From the NCBI GenBank assembly GCA_945948915.1, contig CAMFCQ010000021.1, forward strand, positions 1 through 37,358: a stretch of DNA of 37,358 nt, given 5' to 3'. Below the pieces are notes generated by a model. The model worked only from the letters and a program-made list of their open reading frames with translations. It was not told the DNA's origin and searched no databases. This DNA comes from an uncultured Clostridia bacterium. Its GTDB lineage: Bacteria; Bacillota; Clostridia; Christensenellales; Aristaeellaceae. This document shows positions 31,135-37,358 of this stretch, in pieces (within the stretch, counting starts at the first letter, position 1; every line of letters starts with the position of its first letter). The translations under genes and the position numbers were made by a program.

Positions 31135-31970
31135 GCCAGAACGTCCTGCATGTGGAGAATGTGACGATGCAGTTTGGCGGCGTCGTCGCGGTGAACAACC
31201 TCTCCATGGATATCAACGAGGGCGAGATCGTCGCCCTGATCGGCCCCAACGGCGCGGGCAAGACCACGGCCTTCAACTGCATCACCGGCGTCTATGAGCC
31301 GACCAACGGCCGCGTGGACTTCATGGGCAAGACCATCGTGGAAAACTTCCCCTCCGGCAAGATGAAGCGCGCCTACGCGGGCGAGAACGACGGCAAATAT
31401 ACCCGGAAGATCGTGCGCACGCCGGATAAGATCACCGCCCTGGGCATCGCCCGCACGTTCCAGAACATCCGCCTGTTCAAGAGCCAGACGGTGTTTGACA
31501 ACGTGCTCATCGCCATGCACATGCGCCGCAGCAGCAACGTCTTCACCGCCACCTTCCGCCTGAACCTCAAGGAGGAGCACGCCATGCGCGAGGAGGCCAT
31601 GGAGCTGCTCCGGATCGTGGGCCTGGACGGCGTGGCGAACGAGCTGGCCACCTCTCTCCCCTACGGCCAGCAGCGCCGTCTGGAGATCGTGCGCGCGCTG
31701 GCAACGCACCCCAAGCTCCTGCTGCTGGATGAGCCGGCCGCCGGCATGAACCCGCAGGAGACCGAGGAGCTGGGCCATTTCATCAAGGAGATCAAGGACA
31801 AATTCGGCCTGACGGTCTTCATGATCGAGCACCACATGAAGCTGGTCATGGGCATCTCCGACCGCATCTATGTCATCGACTTCGGCAAGCAGATCGCGGA
31901 GGGCACGCCCAAGGAAGTGCGCGACAATCCCGCCGTCATCGCGGCGTATCTGGGGGTGGATGAAGAATGA
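31131..31970 (+). CDS. livG: Branched-chain amino acid ABC transporter ATPase LivG
   Basis: The 279-residue product has Walker A GPNGAGKT (38-45), the signature LPYGQQRRLEI (176-186) and Walker B LLLLDEP (196-202), with H-loop EHHM following. One of the two ATPases that power the importer. It is longer than usual: an extra charged stretch of about 25 residues (roughly 72-98, FPSGKMKRAYAGENDGKY) sits between the first beta-sheet and the conserved GIARTFQNIRLF. AGGGAGG precedes the ATG by nine bases, and the gene overlaps both livM and livF by 4 bp. Confidence 0.96.
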   Translation: MSQNVLHVENVTMQFGGVVAVNNLSMDINEGEIVALIGPNGAGKTTAFNCITGVYEPTNGRVDFMGKTIVENFPSGKMKRAYAGENDGKYTRKIVRTPDKITALGIARTFQNIRLFKSQTVFDNVLIAMHMRRSSNVFTATFRLNLKEEHAMREEAMELLRIVGLDGVANELATSLPYGQQRRLEIVRALATHPKLLLLDEPAAGMNPQETEELGHFIKEIKDKFGLTVFMIEHHMKLVMGISDRIYVIDFGKQIAEGTPKEVRDNPAVIAAYLGVDEE

Positions 31971-32680
31971 TTATGCTCAAGGTCACGGACCTGAAAGTCA
32001 ATTACGGCGGCATCGAGGCGCTCAAGGGCATCAGCTTCGATGTGCGCCAGGGTCAGATCGTCACCCTGATCGGCGCAAACGGCGCGGGCAAATCGACGAC
32101 GCTGCGCGCGATCTCCGGTCTGGTGAAGCCCAGCGACGGCAGCATCAACTTCATGGGCCGGGACATCACCTCCCTGAACTCCCAGAAGATCGTCGCCGAG
32201 GGCATCGCGCTCGTGCCGGAAGGCCGCCGCGTGTTCGCCAACCTGACCGTCAAGGAAAACCTCAAGATCGGCGCCTATCTGCGCAAGGACAAGGACGAGA
32301 TTGAGGAGGGCATCAAGGACATCTACCGCCGCTTCCCCCGTCTGCGCGAGCGCGAGTGGCAGCTGGCCGGCACGCTCTCCGGCGGCGAGCAGCAGATGCT
32401 GGCCGTCGGCCGCGCGATGATGGCCAAGCCGAAGCTGCTGATGATGGATGAGCCGTCCCTGGGGCTGGCTCCTCTGGTCGTCAAGGACATCTTCTCCATC
32501 ATCCGCGAGCTCAAGAGCGAGGGCATCACCATCCTGCTCATCGAGCAGAACGCCAATGCCGCGCTGCGCTGCGCGGACTATGGCTTCGTGATGGAGACCG
32601 GCAGCATCACCCTGACCGGCTCCGGTCAGGACCTGCTGACCAACGAGGATGTCAAGGCTGCGTATCTGGGATCGAACTGA
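31967..32680 (+). CDS. livF: Branched-chain amino acid ABC transporter ATPase LivF
   Basis: The 237-residue product has Walker A GANGAGKS (36-43), LSGGEQ (137-142) and Walker B LLMMDEP (157-163), all intact, and the LivF-specific VPEGRRVFANLTVKENL segment. It pairs with LivG. It starts in an ATGA overlap with livG, and it is the last gene of the operon before a 12-bp hairpin. Confidence 0.96.
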   Translation: MIMLKVTDLKVNYGGIEALKGISFDVRQGQIVTLIGANGAGKSTTLRAISGLVKPSDGSINFMGRDITSLNSQKIVAEGIALVPEGRRVFANLTVKENLKIGAYLRKDKDEIEEGIKDIYRRFPRLREREWQLAGTLSGGEQQMLAVGRAMMAKPKLLMMDEPSLGLAPLVVKDIFSIIRELKSEGITILLIEQNANAALRCADYGFVMETGSITLTGSGQDLLTNEDVKAAYLGSN

Positions 32681-32684
32681 TTTC

Positions 32685-32714
32685 AATCCCCCTGCATCGG
32701 TTTGCAGGGGGATT
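32685..32714 (+). terminator. Terminator of liv operon
   Basis: AATCCCCCTGCA and TGCAGGGGGATT are perfect 12-bp arms around a 6-nt loop, starting 4 bp after the livF stop. The tail is only TCTG. Confidence 0.75.
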
Positions 32715-32776
32715 TCTGTATGCAGCAAAGCGGTCATTGGCAGGCGGATCGTCCCTCCCTTCCTCCACAGAACAGA

Positions 32777-32820
32777 AAAACAGCAGCGGAGCATCTGCCA
32801 TGATACGCCGCTGCTGTTTT
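32777..32820. terminator. Bidirectional terminator next to brnQ
   Basis: AAAACAGCAGCGG (32777-32789) and CCGCTGCTGTTTT (32808-32820) are perfect 13-bp arms with an 18-nt loop. T-rich stretches follow on both strands, so it can serve brnQ on the minus side and back up the liv terminator on the plus side. Confidence 0.75.
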
Positions 32821-32830
32821 CTTATGCAGT

Positions 32831-34189
32831 TCAGGAAATCCCTCTGCGCTTTCGGATCGCGCGCATCAGCATGCCCAGTGCAAATCCGATCGCGGCGGGC
32901 ACCGCCCAGCCCAGATTCAGGCGGAACCAGGGGAGCATCCTGTCTGCCAGGCGGATCAGCCCCTCCAGATGCAGGCCGCTCTGCACGCCTGCAGGCAGCG
33001 TCTTGATCAAATCAAACAGGGCGGAAAGACCGGTGAAGGCTGTGACGCACCGATATACGGTTCCGTCATGGGCAAACAGCCTGCCAAACAGCGCCAGCAG
33101 GATCAGCGTGATGGCCAGCGGATACAGGAACATCAGCACCGGCAGCGAGTACTCGATGATTCTGGACAGCCCGAAGTTCGAGATGCCGAAGGAAAAGGCC
33201 GTGAAGAGAATAGCCCAGGCTCTGTAGGACAGCCCCTTGGGGAACATTCTGGAAAAGGCGTCCGCGCAGCTGGTCACCAGGCCGATGGAGGTCTTCAGGC
33301 AGGCGCAGGTTACGGTAATCGCCAGCACAACGCTTCCTGCCGTGCCGAGATAGTGGCCGGAGATCTGCGCCAGGGCGATGCCGCCGTTGGGCGATGCGTC
33401 AAACAGACCCCTGGACTGTGCGCCCATCAGAATGGTGGCGACATAAATGACGGCCATCAGCAGGCCGGTCAGGATGCCGGAATGCAAAACGTCCACGGCG
33501 ACGGCGGCGTCATCCGTCACGCCCATGTCCCGAATGATATCGATGACGACAATGCCGAAGGCAAGGCCGGCGATGGCGTCCATGGTGCCGTAGCCTTCAA
33601 TGAACGCGGAGAACAGAGCGCCGCTGCGGTATGCGCCGTCCGGCTCCACGGAGGATATGGAGGCGCCGGGACGGCACAGGGCCGTGATCACCAGAATCGC
33701 AAAGAAGGCAAGAAACAGCGGATTGATGATTTTTCCGATCCAGACCGTGATCTTGGCCGGACGAAGGGAGAAGAACAGAACCAGCGCAAAGAACACCAGC
33801 GAGAAAGCCAGAAGCGCCGGCGCTTCCGGGAATCTCCCTCCCACCAACGGCTGAATGCCCGTCGTAAAGGAGGTCGTGGCGCATCGGGGAATGGCAAAGA
33901 ACGGCCCGATGGTCAGATACAGCACGCAGGTAAACGCATACCCGTAGCCCGCGCCGACCTTGCTGGCCAGCGCCTGCAAGCCGTCGGAATGCGTATTGCC
34001 GATGGCCGCGACGCCCAGAATCGGAATGCCGACCGCCGTGATGATGAATCCGATCATGGCCGGAACCGCATTGCTGCCGGCCAGCTGACCCAGATGAACC
34101 GGGAAAATCAGGTTTCCCGCGCCAAAGAACATGCCGAACAGCGTTGCCGCCACCAGCATTCTTTGCTTGATGCTCAGTCTTTTCTGCAT
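32831..34189 (-). CDS. brnQ: Branched-chain amino acid:cation symporter BrnQ
   Basis: A 452-residue membrane protein with about 12 segments of the LIVCS family. ATLFGMFFGAGNLIFPVHLG at the start is the family signature, and FAIPRCATTSFTTGI and ETY-like loop regions follow. It takes up Leu, Ile and Val with Na+ or H+. GGAGG lies 8 bp before the ATG. It is convergent with the liv ABC operon and divergent from a LysR regulator, suggesting local control. Confidence 0.95.
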   Translation of the reverse strand: MQKRLSIKQRMLVAATLFGMFFGAGNLIFPVHLGQLAGSNAVPAMIGFIITAVGIPILGVAAIGNTHSDGLQALASKVGAGYGYAFTCVLYLTIGPFFAIPRCATTSFTTGIQPLVGGRFPEAPALLAFSLVFFALVLFFSLRPAKITVWIGKIINPLFLAFFAILVITALCRPGASISSVEPDGAYRSGALFSAFIEGYGTMDAIAGLAFGIVVIDIIRDMGVTDDAAVAVDVLHSGILTGLLMAVIYVATILMGAQSRGLFDASPNGGIALAQISGHYLGTAGSVVLAITVTCACLKTSIGLVTSCADAFSRMFPKGLSYRAWAILFTAFSFGISNFGLSRIIEYSLPVLMFLYPLAITLILLALFGRLFAHDGTVYRCVTAFTGLSALFDLIKTLPAGVQSGLHLEGLIRLADRMLPWFRLNLGWAVPAAIGFALGMLMRAIRKRRGIS

Positions 34190-34218
34190 GGTGTGTTCCT
34201 CCTTGCTTCTTCCCCATC

Positions 34219-34247
34219 ATCTTACCACGGGGATTGCAATCTGAGAA
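34219..34247 (-). promoter_or_regulatory. Possible promoter of brnQ
   Basis: Minus-strand TTCTCA (34247-34242) and TAAGAT (34224-34219), spacer 17 bp, four of six matches each. It overlaps the divergent lysR promoter. Confidence 0.45.
34232..34241. promoter_or_regulatory. GATTGCAATC palindrome, candidate LysR site
   Basis: A perfect 10-bp palindrome covering the lysR -35 and lying in the spacer of the brnQ promoter. LysR regulators usually bind such sites between divergent genes, repressing their own gene. Confidence 0.45.
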
Positions 34248-34262
34248 ACGCCTGTTTATAAT
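34234..34262 (+). promoter_or_regulatory. Promoter of LysR gene
   Basis: TTGCAA (34234-34239) and TATAAT (34257-34262), spacer 17 bp. The predicted start is near 34269, so the ATG at 34269 is unlikely to be used. Confidence 0.75.
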
Positions 34263-34307
34263 AAGGGTATGACAAAATGTAATAGGGACAGGAGTGAACC
34301 GGACGGC

Positions 34308-35189
34308 ATGGACAGCAGAAAATTCGAAATCCTGATGGCGGCGGCGGAAATGGGCAGCCTCTCCAAGGCCTCCGAGCGCGTGGGCTATACCCAGTCAGGC
34401 CTGACACACATGATGGACGCCCTGGAGCGGGAAATCGGCTTTCCTCTGCTGCAGCGCAATCACAGCGGCATACAGCTCACGCAGCAGGGCGCGCAGCTGA
34501 TGCCGGCCATCCGAGAGTTCTTGCAGGCAAGCGCCAATCTTGAAAACCAGATTCGGACAATCGCCGAAAAAAAGAGCGAGGTCATCCGCATCGCCGCATA
34601 CGCAAGCATTGCCATGCACTGGATGCCGGAGATCCTCTATCGTTTCCGGCGCATGTGCCCGGAGGTGAATGTGGATCTGCGCATGGTGGATCATGCGCTG
34701 GAGCCCTTTGAGCTTCTGGAAAGCGGGCAGAGCGACGTGATCTTTGCCAGCAGGCAGAACTACAGCAGCTGCGATTGGGTACCCCTGTACAACGAGCGCA
34801 TGTACGCCATCCTCCCCAAGGACTATCCCCTGATGAACCGCAGCGTGTTCCCGCTGGAGGAGTTCTCCGGGCAGGAGTTTCTCATGCCCTACGGCCGGTT
34901 CGACATCGACGTGGCAGCTGCGCTCAAGCCCGTGGGCGTGAAGCTTGACGCCAAGTTCTCCCGGGTGGACGATGAAACGGTCATCCGAATGGTCGGCTGC
35001 GGGCTGGGCGTGTCCATGATGACGGAGCTGATGATCCGGGGCAGGACGGACGACGTGCTGTGTATCCCCGTCGATCCGCCGGCCATGCGCGAGCTCGGCA
35101 TGGGCACGCACGTCCGCAGGAGCATGTCCGACAGCATCAGGAAGCTGAAGGAGTGCGTACTTGACTATCTGCAAAAGCCGCAGGGCTGA
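34308..35189 (+). CDS. LysR-family transcriptional regulator
   Basis: The 293-residue product has an N-terminal helix-turn-helix (about 1-60, FEILMAAAEMGSLSKASERV then YTQSGLTHMMDALE) and a two-lobed ligand-binding domain, the usual LysR length. The start MDSRKFE at 34308 fits the family; the ATG at 34269 sits on the transcription start. AGGAG lies 13 bases upstream, a long spacing. It is divergent from brnQ, so regulation of amino acid uptake is likely by position, but the ligand is unknown. Confidence 0.92.
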   Translation: MDSRKFEILMAAAEMGSLSKASERVGYTQSGLTHMMDALEREIGFPLLQRNHSGIQLTQQGAQLMPAIREFLQASANLENQIRTIAEKKSEVIRIAAYASIAMHWMPEILYRFRRMCPEVNVDLRMVDHALEPFELLESGQSDVIFASRQNYSSCDWVPLYNERMYAILPKDYPLMNRSVFPLEEFSGQEFLMPYGRFDIDVAAALKPVGVKLDAKFSRVDDETVIRMVGCGLGVSMMTELMIRGRTDDVLCIPVDPPAMRELGMGTHVRRSMSDSIRKLKECVLDYLQKPQG

Positions 35190-35201
35190 GCATCCTCTCC
35201 G

Positions 35202-35591
35202 TCAGGGCACAAGCCGCTTTGCCATCGCTCGGGCCACCCGCGGCGCAACCACCCGCTCAAAGGTATCGTTGCCAAAGTGGTGGGCCCGAACGCGAGCAGT
35301 GATGCCCGTGCCGTTCACCTCGTTAGCGTCCGTATCGCGCGGGATCGCCACATAGGTCTCCGGGCTCCAGCGGCGGTAGTTCTCCCAGATCGCGCGGCAT
35401 CCTTCAAGACCACACCAGTATGCCACCGTCTCATGGTTGTACCAGACCGACCGGTTCCAATCGCCCTTGTACATGCGGCCCGGATAGCGCTCCCCAAAGA
35501 AGCGGAAAAACGCCTCTGTTACGGGAGATTCGTCATAGCCGGCGGCGTTGGACTGTCCGGCGACGCACAGGATCATGTACTTTTCCTTCAT
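35202..35591 (-). CDS. Compact SGNH-hydrolase-like protein
   Basis: A 129-residue protein. The start MILCVAGQSNAAGYD has the GQSN block with nucleophile serine S14, as in sialic-acid acetylesterase-type SGNH hydrolases. The end, RAHHFGNDTFERVVAPRVARAMA, looks like the C-terminal segment holding the catalytic histidine, but no Asp is three residues before it. The middle, present in normal members (200 residues or more), is mostly absent. It may be a natural short form, an internal deletion or an unrelated protein. The ATG at 35591 has GGTGA nearby, and a promoter lies at 35623-35650, so it seems expressed. Confidence 0.6.
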   Translation of the reverse strand: MKEKYMILCVAGQSNAAGYDESPVTEAFFRFFGERYPGRMYKGDWNRSVWYNHETVAYWCGLEGCRAIWENYRRWSPETYVAIPRDTDANEVNGTGITARVRAHHFGNDTFERVVAPRVARAMAKRLVP

Positions 35592-35622
35592 GTCATCACC
35601 GCCATGCATTCGATTTACCTAG

Positions 35623-35650
35623 AGTATACCATGATTTTCTCCGTTCGCAA
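35623..35650 (-). promoter_or_regulatory. Promoter of SGNH-like gene
   Basis: Minus-strand TTGCGA (35650-35645) and TATACT (35628-35623), spacer 16 bp, about 32 bp before the chosen ATG. Confidence 0.5.
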
Positions 35651-35655
35651 ATGCA

Positions 35656-35682
35656 AAACGCAGCCATTTTCAGGCTGCGTTT
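35656..35682 (-). terminator. Terminator of antiporter gene
   Basis: AAACGCAGCC (35656-35665) and GGCTGCGTTT (35673-35682), loop of 7; on the minus strand TTTTGCATTT follows. It is 18 bp past the antiporter stop. Confidence 0.8.
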
Positions 35683-35699
35683 GATGTTGACGGAAAGGA

Positions 35700-36971
35700 T
35701 CATCCGGCCGCGTTGAGCTTTCGGGCGCTGGTACGGCCTTCCGGACGGATTTCGCCCACAGCCATCAGAGAGCGCTTGGTCAGCGCCGGGCCAATCAGCT
35801 CGTACACCAGCACCGAGAACAGCACGACGTTGCGCGCGAGCGCGCCGTCCGCCAGCGTCGCCGCCGTCATCGCCATGCCCAGCGCCACGCCGGCCTGCGG
35901 CAGCAGCGTGATGCCCAGATGATTGACGATGGGCTTGGGCTGATGGGTGACGCCGCAGCTGAACGCCGCGCCGTAATACTTGCCCAGAGAGCGCGCGATG
36001 ATGTACACCACGCCGACGATAAGCGTCACCGGCTGCGCCAGGACGTTGAGATCCAGCTCCGCGCCGGAGAGCACGAAGAAGAGCACGTTGAGCGGCATCG
36101 TCCAGTTTTCCACGCGCTCCATCAGCTCCTCAGACGTCGGACAGACGTTGCAGAAGATGGTGCCGGTCATCATGCACACCAGCAGCAGGGAGAAGCCGCA
36201 GTGCACCGGGCCGATCTCAAACTCCAGCATGGACAATCCGACCGTCAGCATGACGAACGCGATGGAGATGGTCATACGCTTGCTTCGGGAGTGGAAGAAT
36301 TTCTCCACGCGATGGAGCAGCCAGCCCATCACCGCGCCCAGCACGAGCGACAGCACGATCTCCACGATCGGCTCCACGACGACGGCCAGGATGCTCACCG
36401 CGCCGCTGGCCAGCGCATTGGCGATGCCGAAGGATACGGAGAACAGCAGCAGGCCCACCGCGTCGTCGATGGCGACGACCAGCATCAGCAGGCGGGTCAT
36501 CGGGCCGTCCGCCTTGTACTGGCGCACAACCATCATCGTGGCCGCCGGGGCCGTCGCCGACGCGATGGCGCCCAGGGTGATCGCGCACGGGATGGAGATC
36601 ATCGTCGGGAAGCACAGGTGCAGCGCAATCAGGGCGATATCCACCACGATGGTTGCAATCACCGCCTGCATGATGCCGATGATGATCGCGCTCTTGCCCA
36701 TGGTCTTGAGCTGCTTGAGGCGGAACTCATTGCCCATCGAGAACGCGATGAAGCCCAGCGCCGTCTGGCTGACAACCTTCATCGTCTCCACCTGATGAAG
36801 GGAGTTGAAGCCCAGGCCCTGAATGTTCAGCGCGCCCATGCAGAACGGGCCCAGCAGCAGGCCCGCAACCAGATACGCGGTGACCGCCGGCAGATGAATC
36901 AGCTTGGTCAGTCGGGAGAGCATGAGTCCGCCCACCATGGCGACGGCCAAACCGATCAGATAAATTTCCAT
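35700..36971 (-). CDS. CPA2-family cation:proton antiporter
   Basis: A 423-residue membrane protein with about 12 segments. VVAIDDAVGLLLFS carries the paired aspartates of Na+/H+ antiporters of the NapA/KefB type, and HLPAVTAYLVAGLLLGP is the first conserved segment. It lacks a RCK/TrkA-N nucleotide-binding tail, so it is not a full KefB. It exchanges Na+ or K+ for protons to regulate pH and salt. The ATG at 36971 follows AAGG by ten bases; the frame reaches 37055, but this ATG starts the first membrane segment properly. Its transcript begins near 37039 and carries a 5' hairpin. Confidence 0.92.
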   Translation of the reverse strand: MEIYLIGLAVAMVGGLMLSRLTKLIHLPAVTAYLVAGLLLGPFCMGALNIQGLGFNSLHQVETMKVVSQTALGFIAFSMGNEFRLKQLKTMGKSAIIIGIMQAVIATIVVDIALIALHLCFPTMISIPCAITLGAIASATAPAATMMVVRQYKADGPMTRLLMLVVAIDDAVGLLLFSVSFGIANALASGAVSILAVVVEPIVEIVLSLVLGAVMGWLLHRVEKFFHSRSKRMTISIAFVMLTVGLSMLEFEIGPVHCGFSLLLVCMMTGTIFCNVCPTSEELMERVENWTMPLNVLFFVLSGAELDLNVLAQPVTLIVGVVYIIARSLGKYYGAAFSCGVTHQPKPIVNHLGITLLPQAGVALGMAMTAATLADGALARNVVLFSVLVYELIGPALTKRSLMAVGEIRPEGRTSARKLNAAG

Positions 36972-37010
36972 AGGTTGTACGCCTTCTTTTCTCAAAAAAT
37001 GCAAAAATGA

Positions 37011-37040
37011 ACGGAAAATGATCGACTGACCATTTTCCGT
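37011..37040 (-). promoter_or_regulatory. 5' leader hairpin of antiporter mRNA
   Basis: ACGGAAAATG (37011-37020) and CATTTTCCGT (37031-37040) pair perfectly around a 10-nt loop, right at the predicted transcript start. T-rich sequence follows. It could stabilise the message or attenuate it; it is too short for the known c-di-AMP riboswitch. Confidence 0.55.
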
Positions 37041-37045
37041 GCTGT

Positions 37046-37074
37046 ATTCTATCACTGTTGCGCGGGAGTTGCAA
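37046..37074 (-). promoter_or_regulatory. Promoter of antiporter gene
   Basis: Minus-strand TTGCAA (37074-37069) and TAGAAT (37051-37046), spacer 17 bp. Confidence 0.75.
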
Positions 37075-37317
37075 GCAAAATATCTGTGATTGCGGGATTT
37101 TCTGTGTTTTCTTCAGGACGGTCGCCCGACGCCCCTGAGGCGATGGAGACGGGGCCGCCGCTTGCGTCCGCCATCGGCAGAAAATGGGCGAGGACAAAAA
37201 GAAAAGCCGACTCGCAATGAATCGGCTTCTGGCAGGGGCAGTAAGATTCTTTCTCCTCGCTCGACGCTCGTCGGTCAGGGCGGCTCTGAGGCCACACTGT
37301 GGCCTCAGACCATCAAT

Positions 37318-37352
37318 AAAGCCCATGTTTTGCAAGTCAAAACATGGGCTTT
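37318..37352. terminator. Terminator-like hairpin at right edge
   Basis: AAAGCCCATGTTTTG (37318-37332) and CAAAACATGGGCTTT (37338-37352) are perfect 15-bp arms with loop CAAGT. It probably ends a minus-strand gene to the right of the window; the T-run is short on both strands. Confidence 0.65.
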
Positions 37353-37358
37353 TAGCAT

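Larger units (their letters stand above)
36972..37358. other. 387-bp hairpin-rich right-edge region
   Basis: No gene is supported. It holds the antiporter leader hairpin (37011-37040), its promoter, a small stem near 37213-37230 (AGCCGA/TCGGCT), a 12-bp palindrome with one-base centre (37285-37309), and a 15-bp terminator-like hairpin at the edge. Gene content beyond the window may explain the last two. Confidence 0.6.

Noticed and set aside
36972..37075. c-di-AMP riboswitch before the antiporter
   Set aside because: The leader is only about 70 nt, with one simple hairpin, too short for that riboswitch class.

Overview
The window is 37.4 kb of GC-rich, densely coded bacterial DNA with high GC at third codon positions. 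Strong Shine-Dalgarno sites, TTGACA/TATAAT-type promoters with 17-bp spacing, and three spore genes (sleB, ypeB and a SPOCS-LysM protein) point to an endospore-forming clostridial Firmicute. A high-GC gut lineage such as Christensenellales is a guess from overall flavour only. I see no prophage, transposase or CRISPR array.

Left part (1-5.7 kb): a CbxX-type AAA+ ATPase, cut by the window edge, follows a polysaccharide flippase on the minus strand. A cysteine- and histidine-rich protein lies on the plus strand. Next, on the minus strand, come spore germination genes: a 56-residue exported peptide, sleB and ypeB. They lie directly downstream of ispE and an Xaa-Pro aminopeptidase, all in one direction. 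A YitT-type membrane protein is divergent from that group.

8.8-16.5 kb (minus strand): a carbohydrate catabolic cluster read manA, dctP, dctQ, dctM, a mannitol/fructuronate dehydrogenase, a GntR/FCD regulator and a serine beta-lactamase-like hydrolase. The transporter is a TRAP system. A perfect 14-bp palindrome just downstream of the dehydrogenase -10 element is the likely operator of the GntR protein. The combination suggests uronate or sugar-acid use, but the substrate cannot be read from sequence.

16.5-26.4 kb: a membrane-anchored TPR-like protein, glutamine-dependent NAD synthetase with a metallophosphoesterase behind it, a 138-bp imperfect inverted repeat, two serine tRNAs with a consensus promoter and strong terminator, a SipL-like SPOCS-LysM protein, two GNAT acetyltransferases, a divergent sugar O-acetyltransferase and an SseB-domain protein.

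26.4-37.4 kb: an ArsB/SLC13-type anion permease, then a complete branched-chain amino acid ABC importer (livJ-H-M-G-F, plus strand). It is followed by BrnQ, a second branched-chain amino acid carrier, divergent from a LysR regulator. The end holds a very compact SGNH-hydrolase-like protein, a CPA2 cation/proton antiporter, and a hairpin-rich right edge without genes.

No clearly new multi-gene system stands out. The best leads are the Cys/His-rich protein near the spore genes, the exported mini-protein translationally coupled to sleB, the TerB-like plus CbxX ATPase, the nested inverted repeat at 12.4 kb, the 21.05-21.18 kb inverted-repeat element and the compact SGNH protein.
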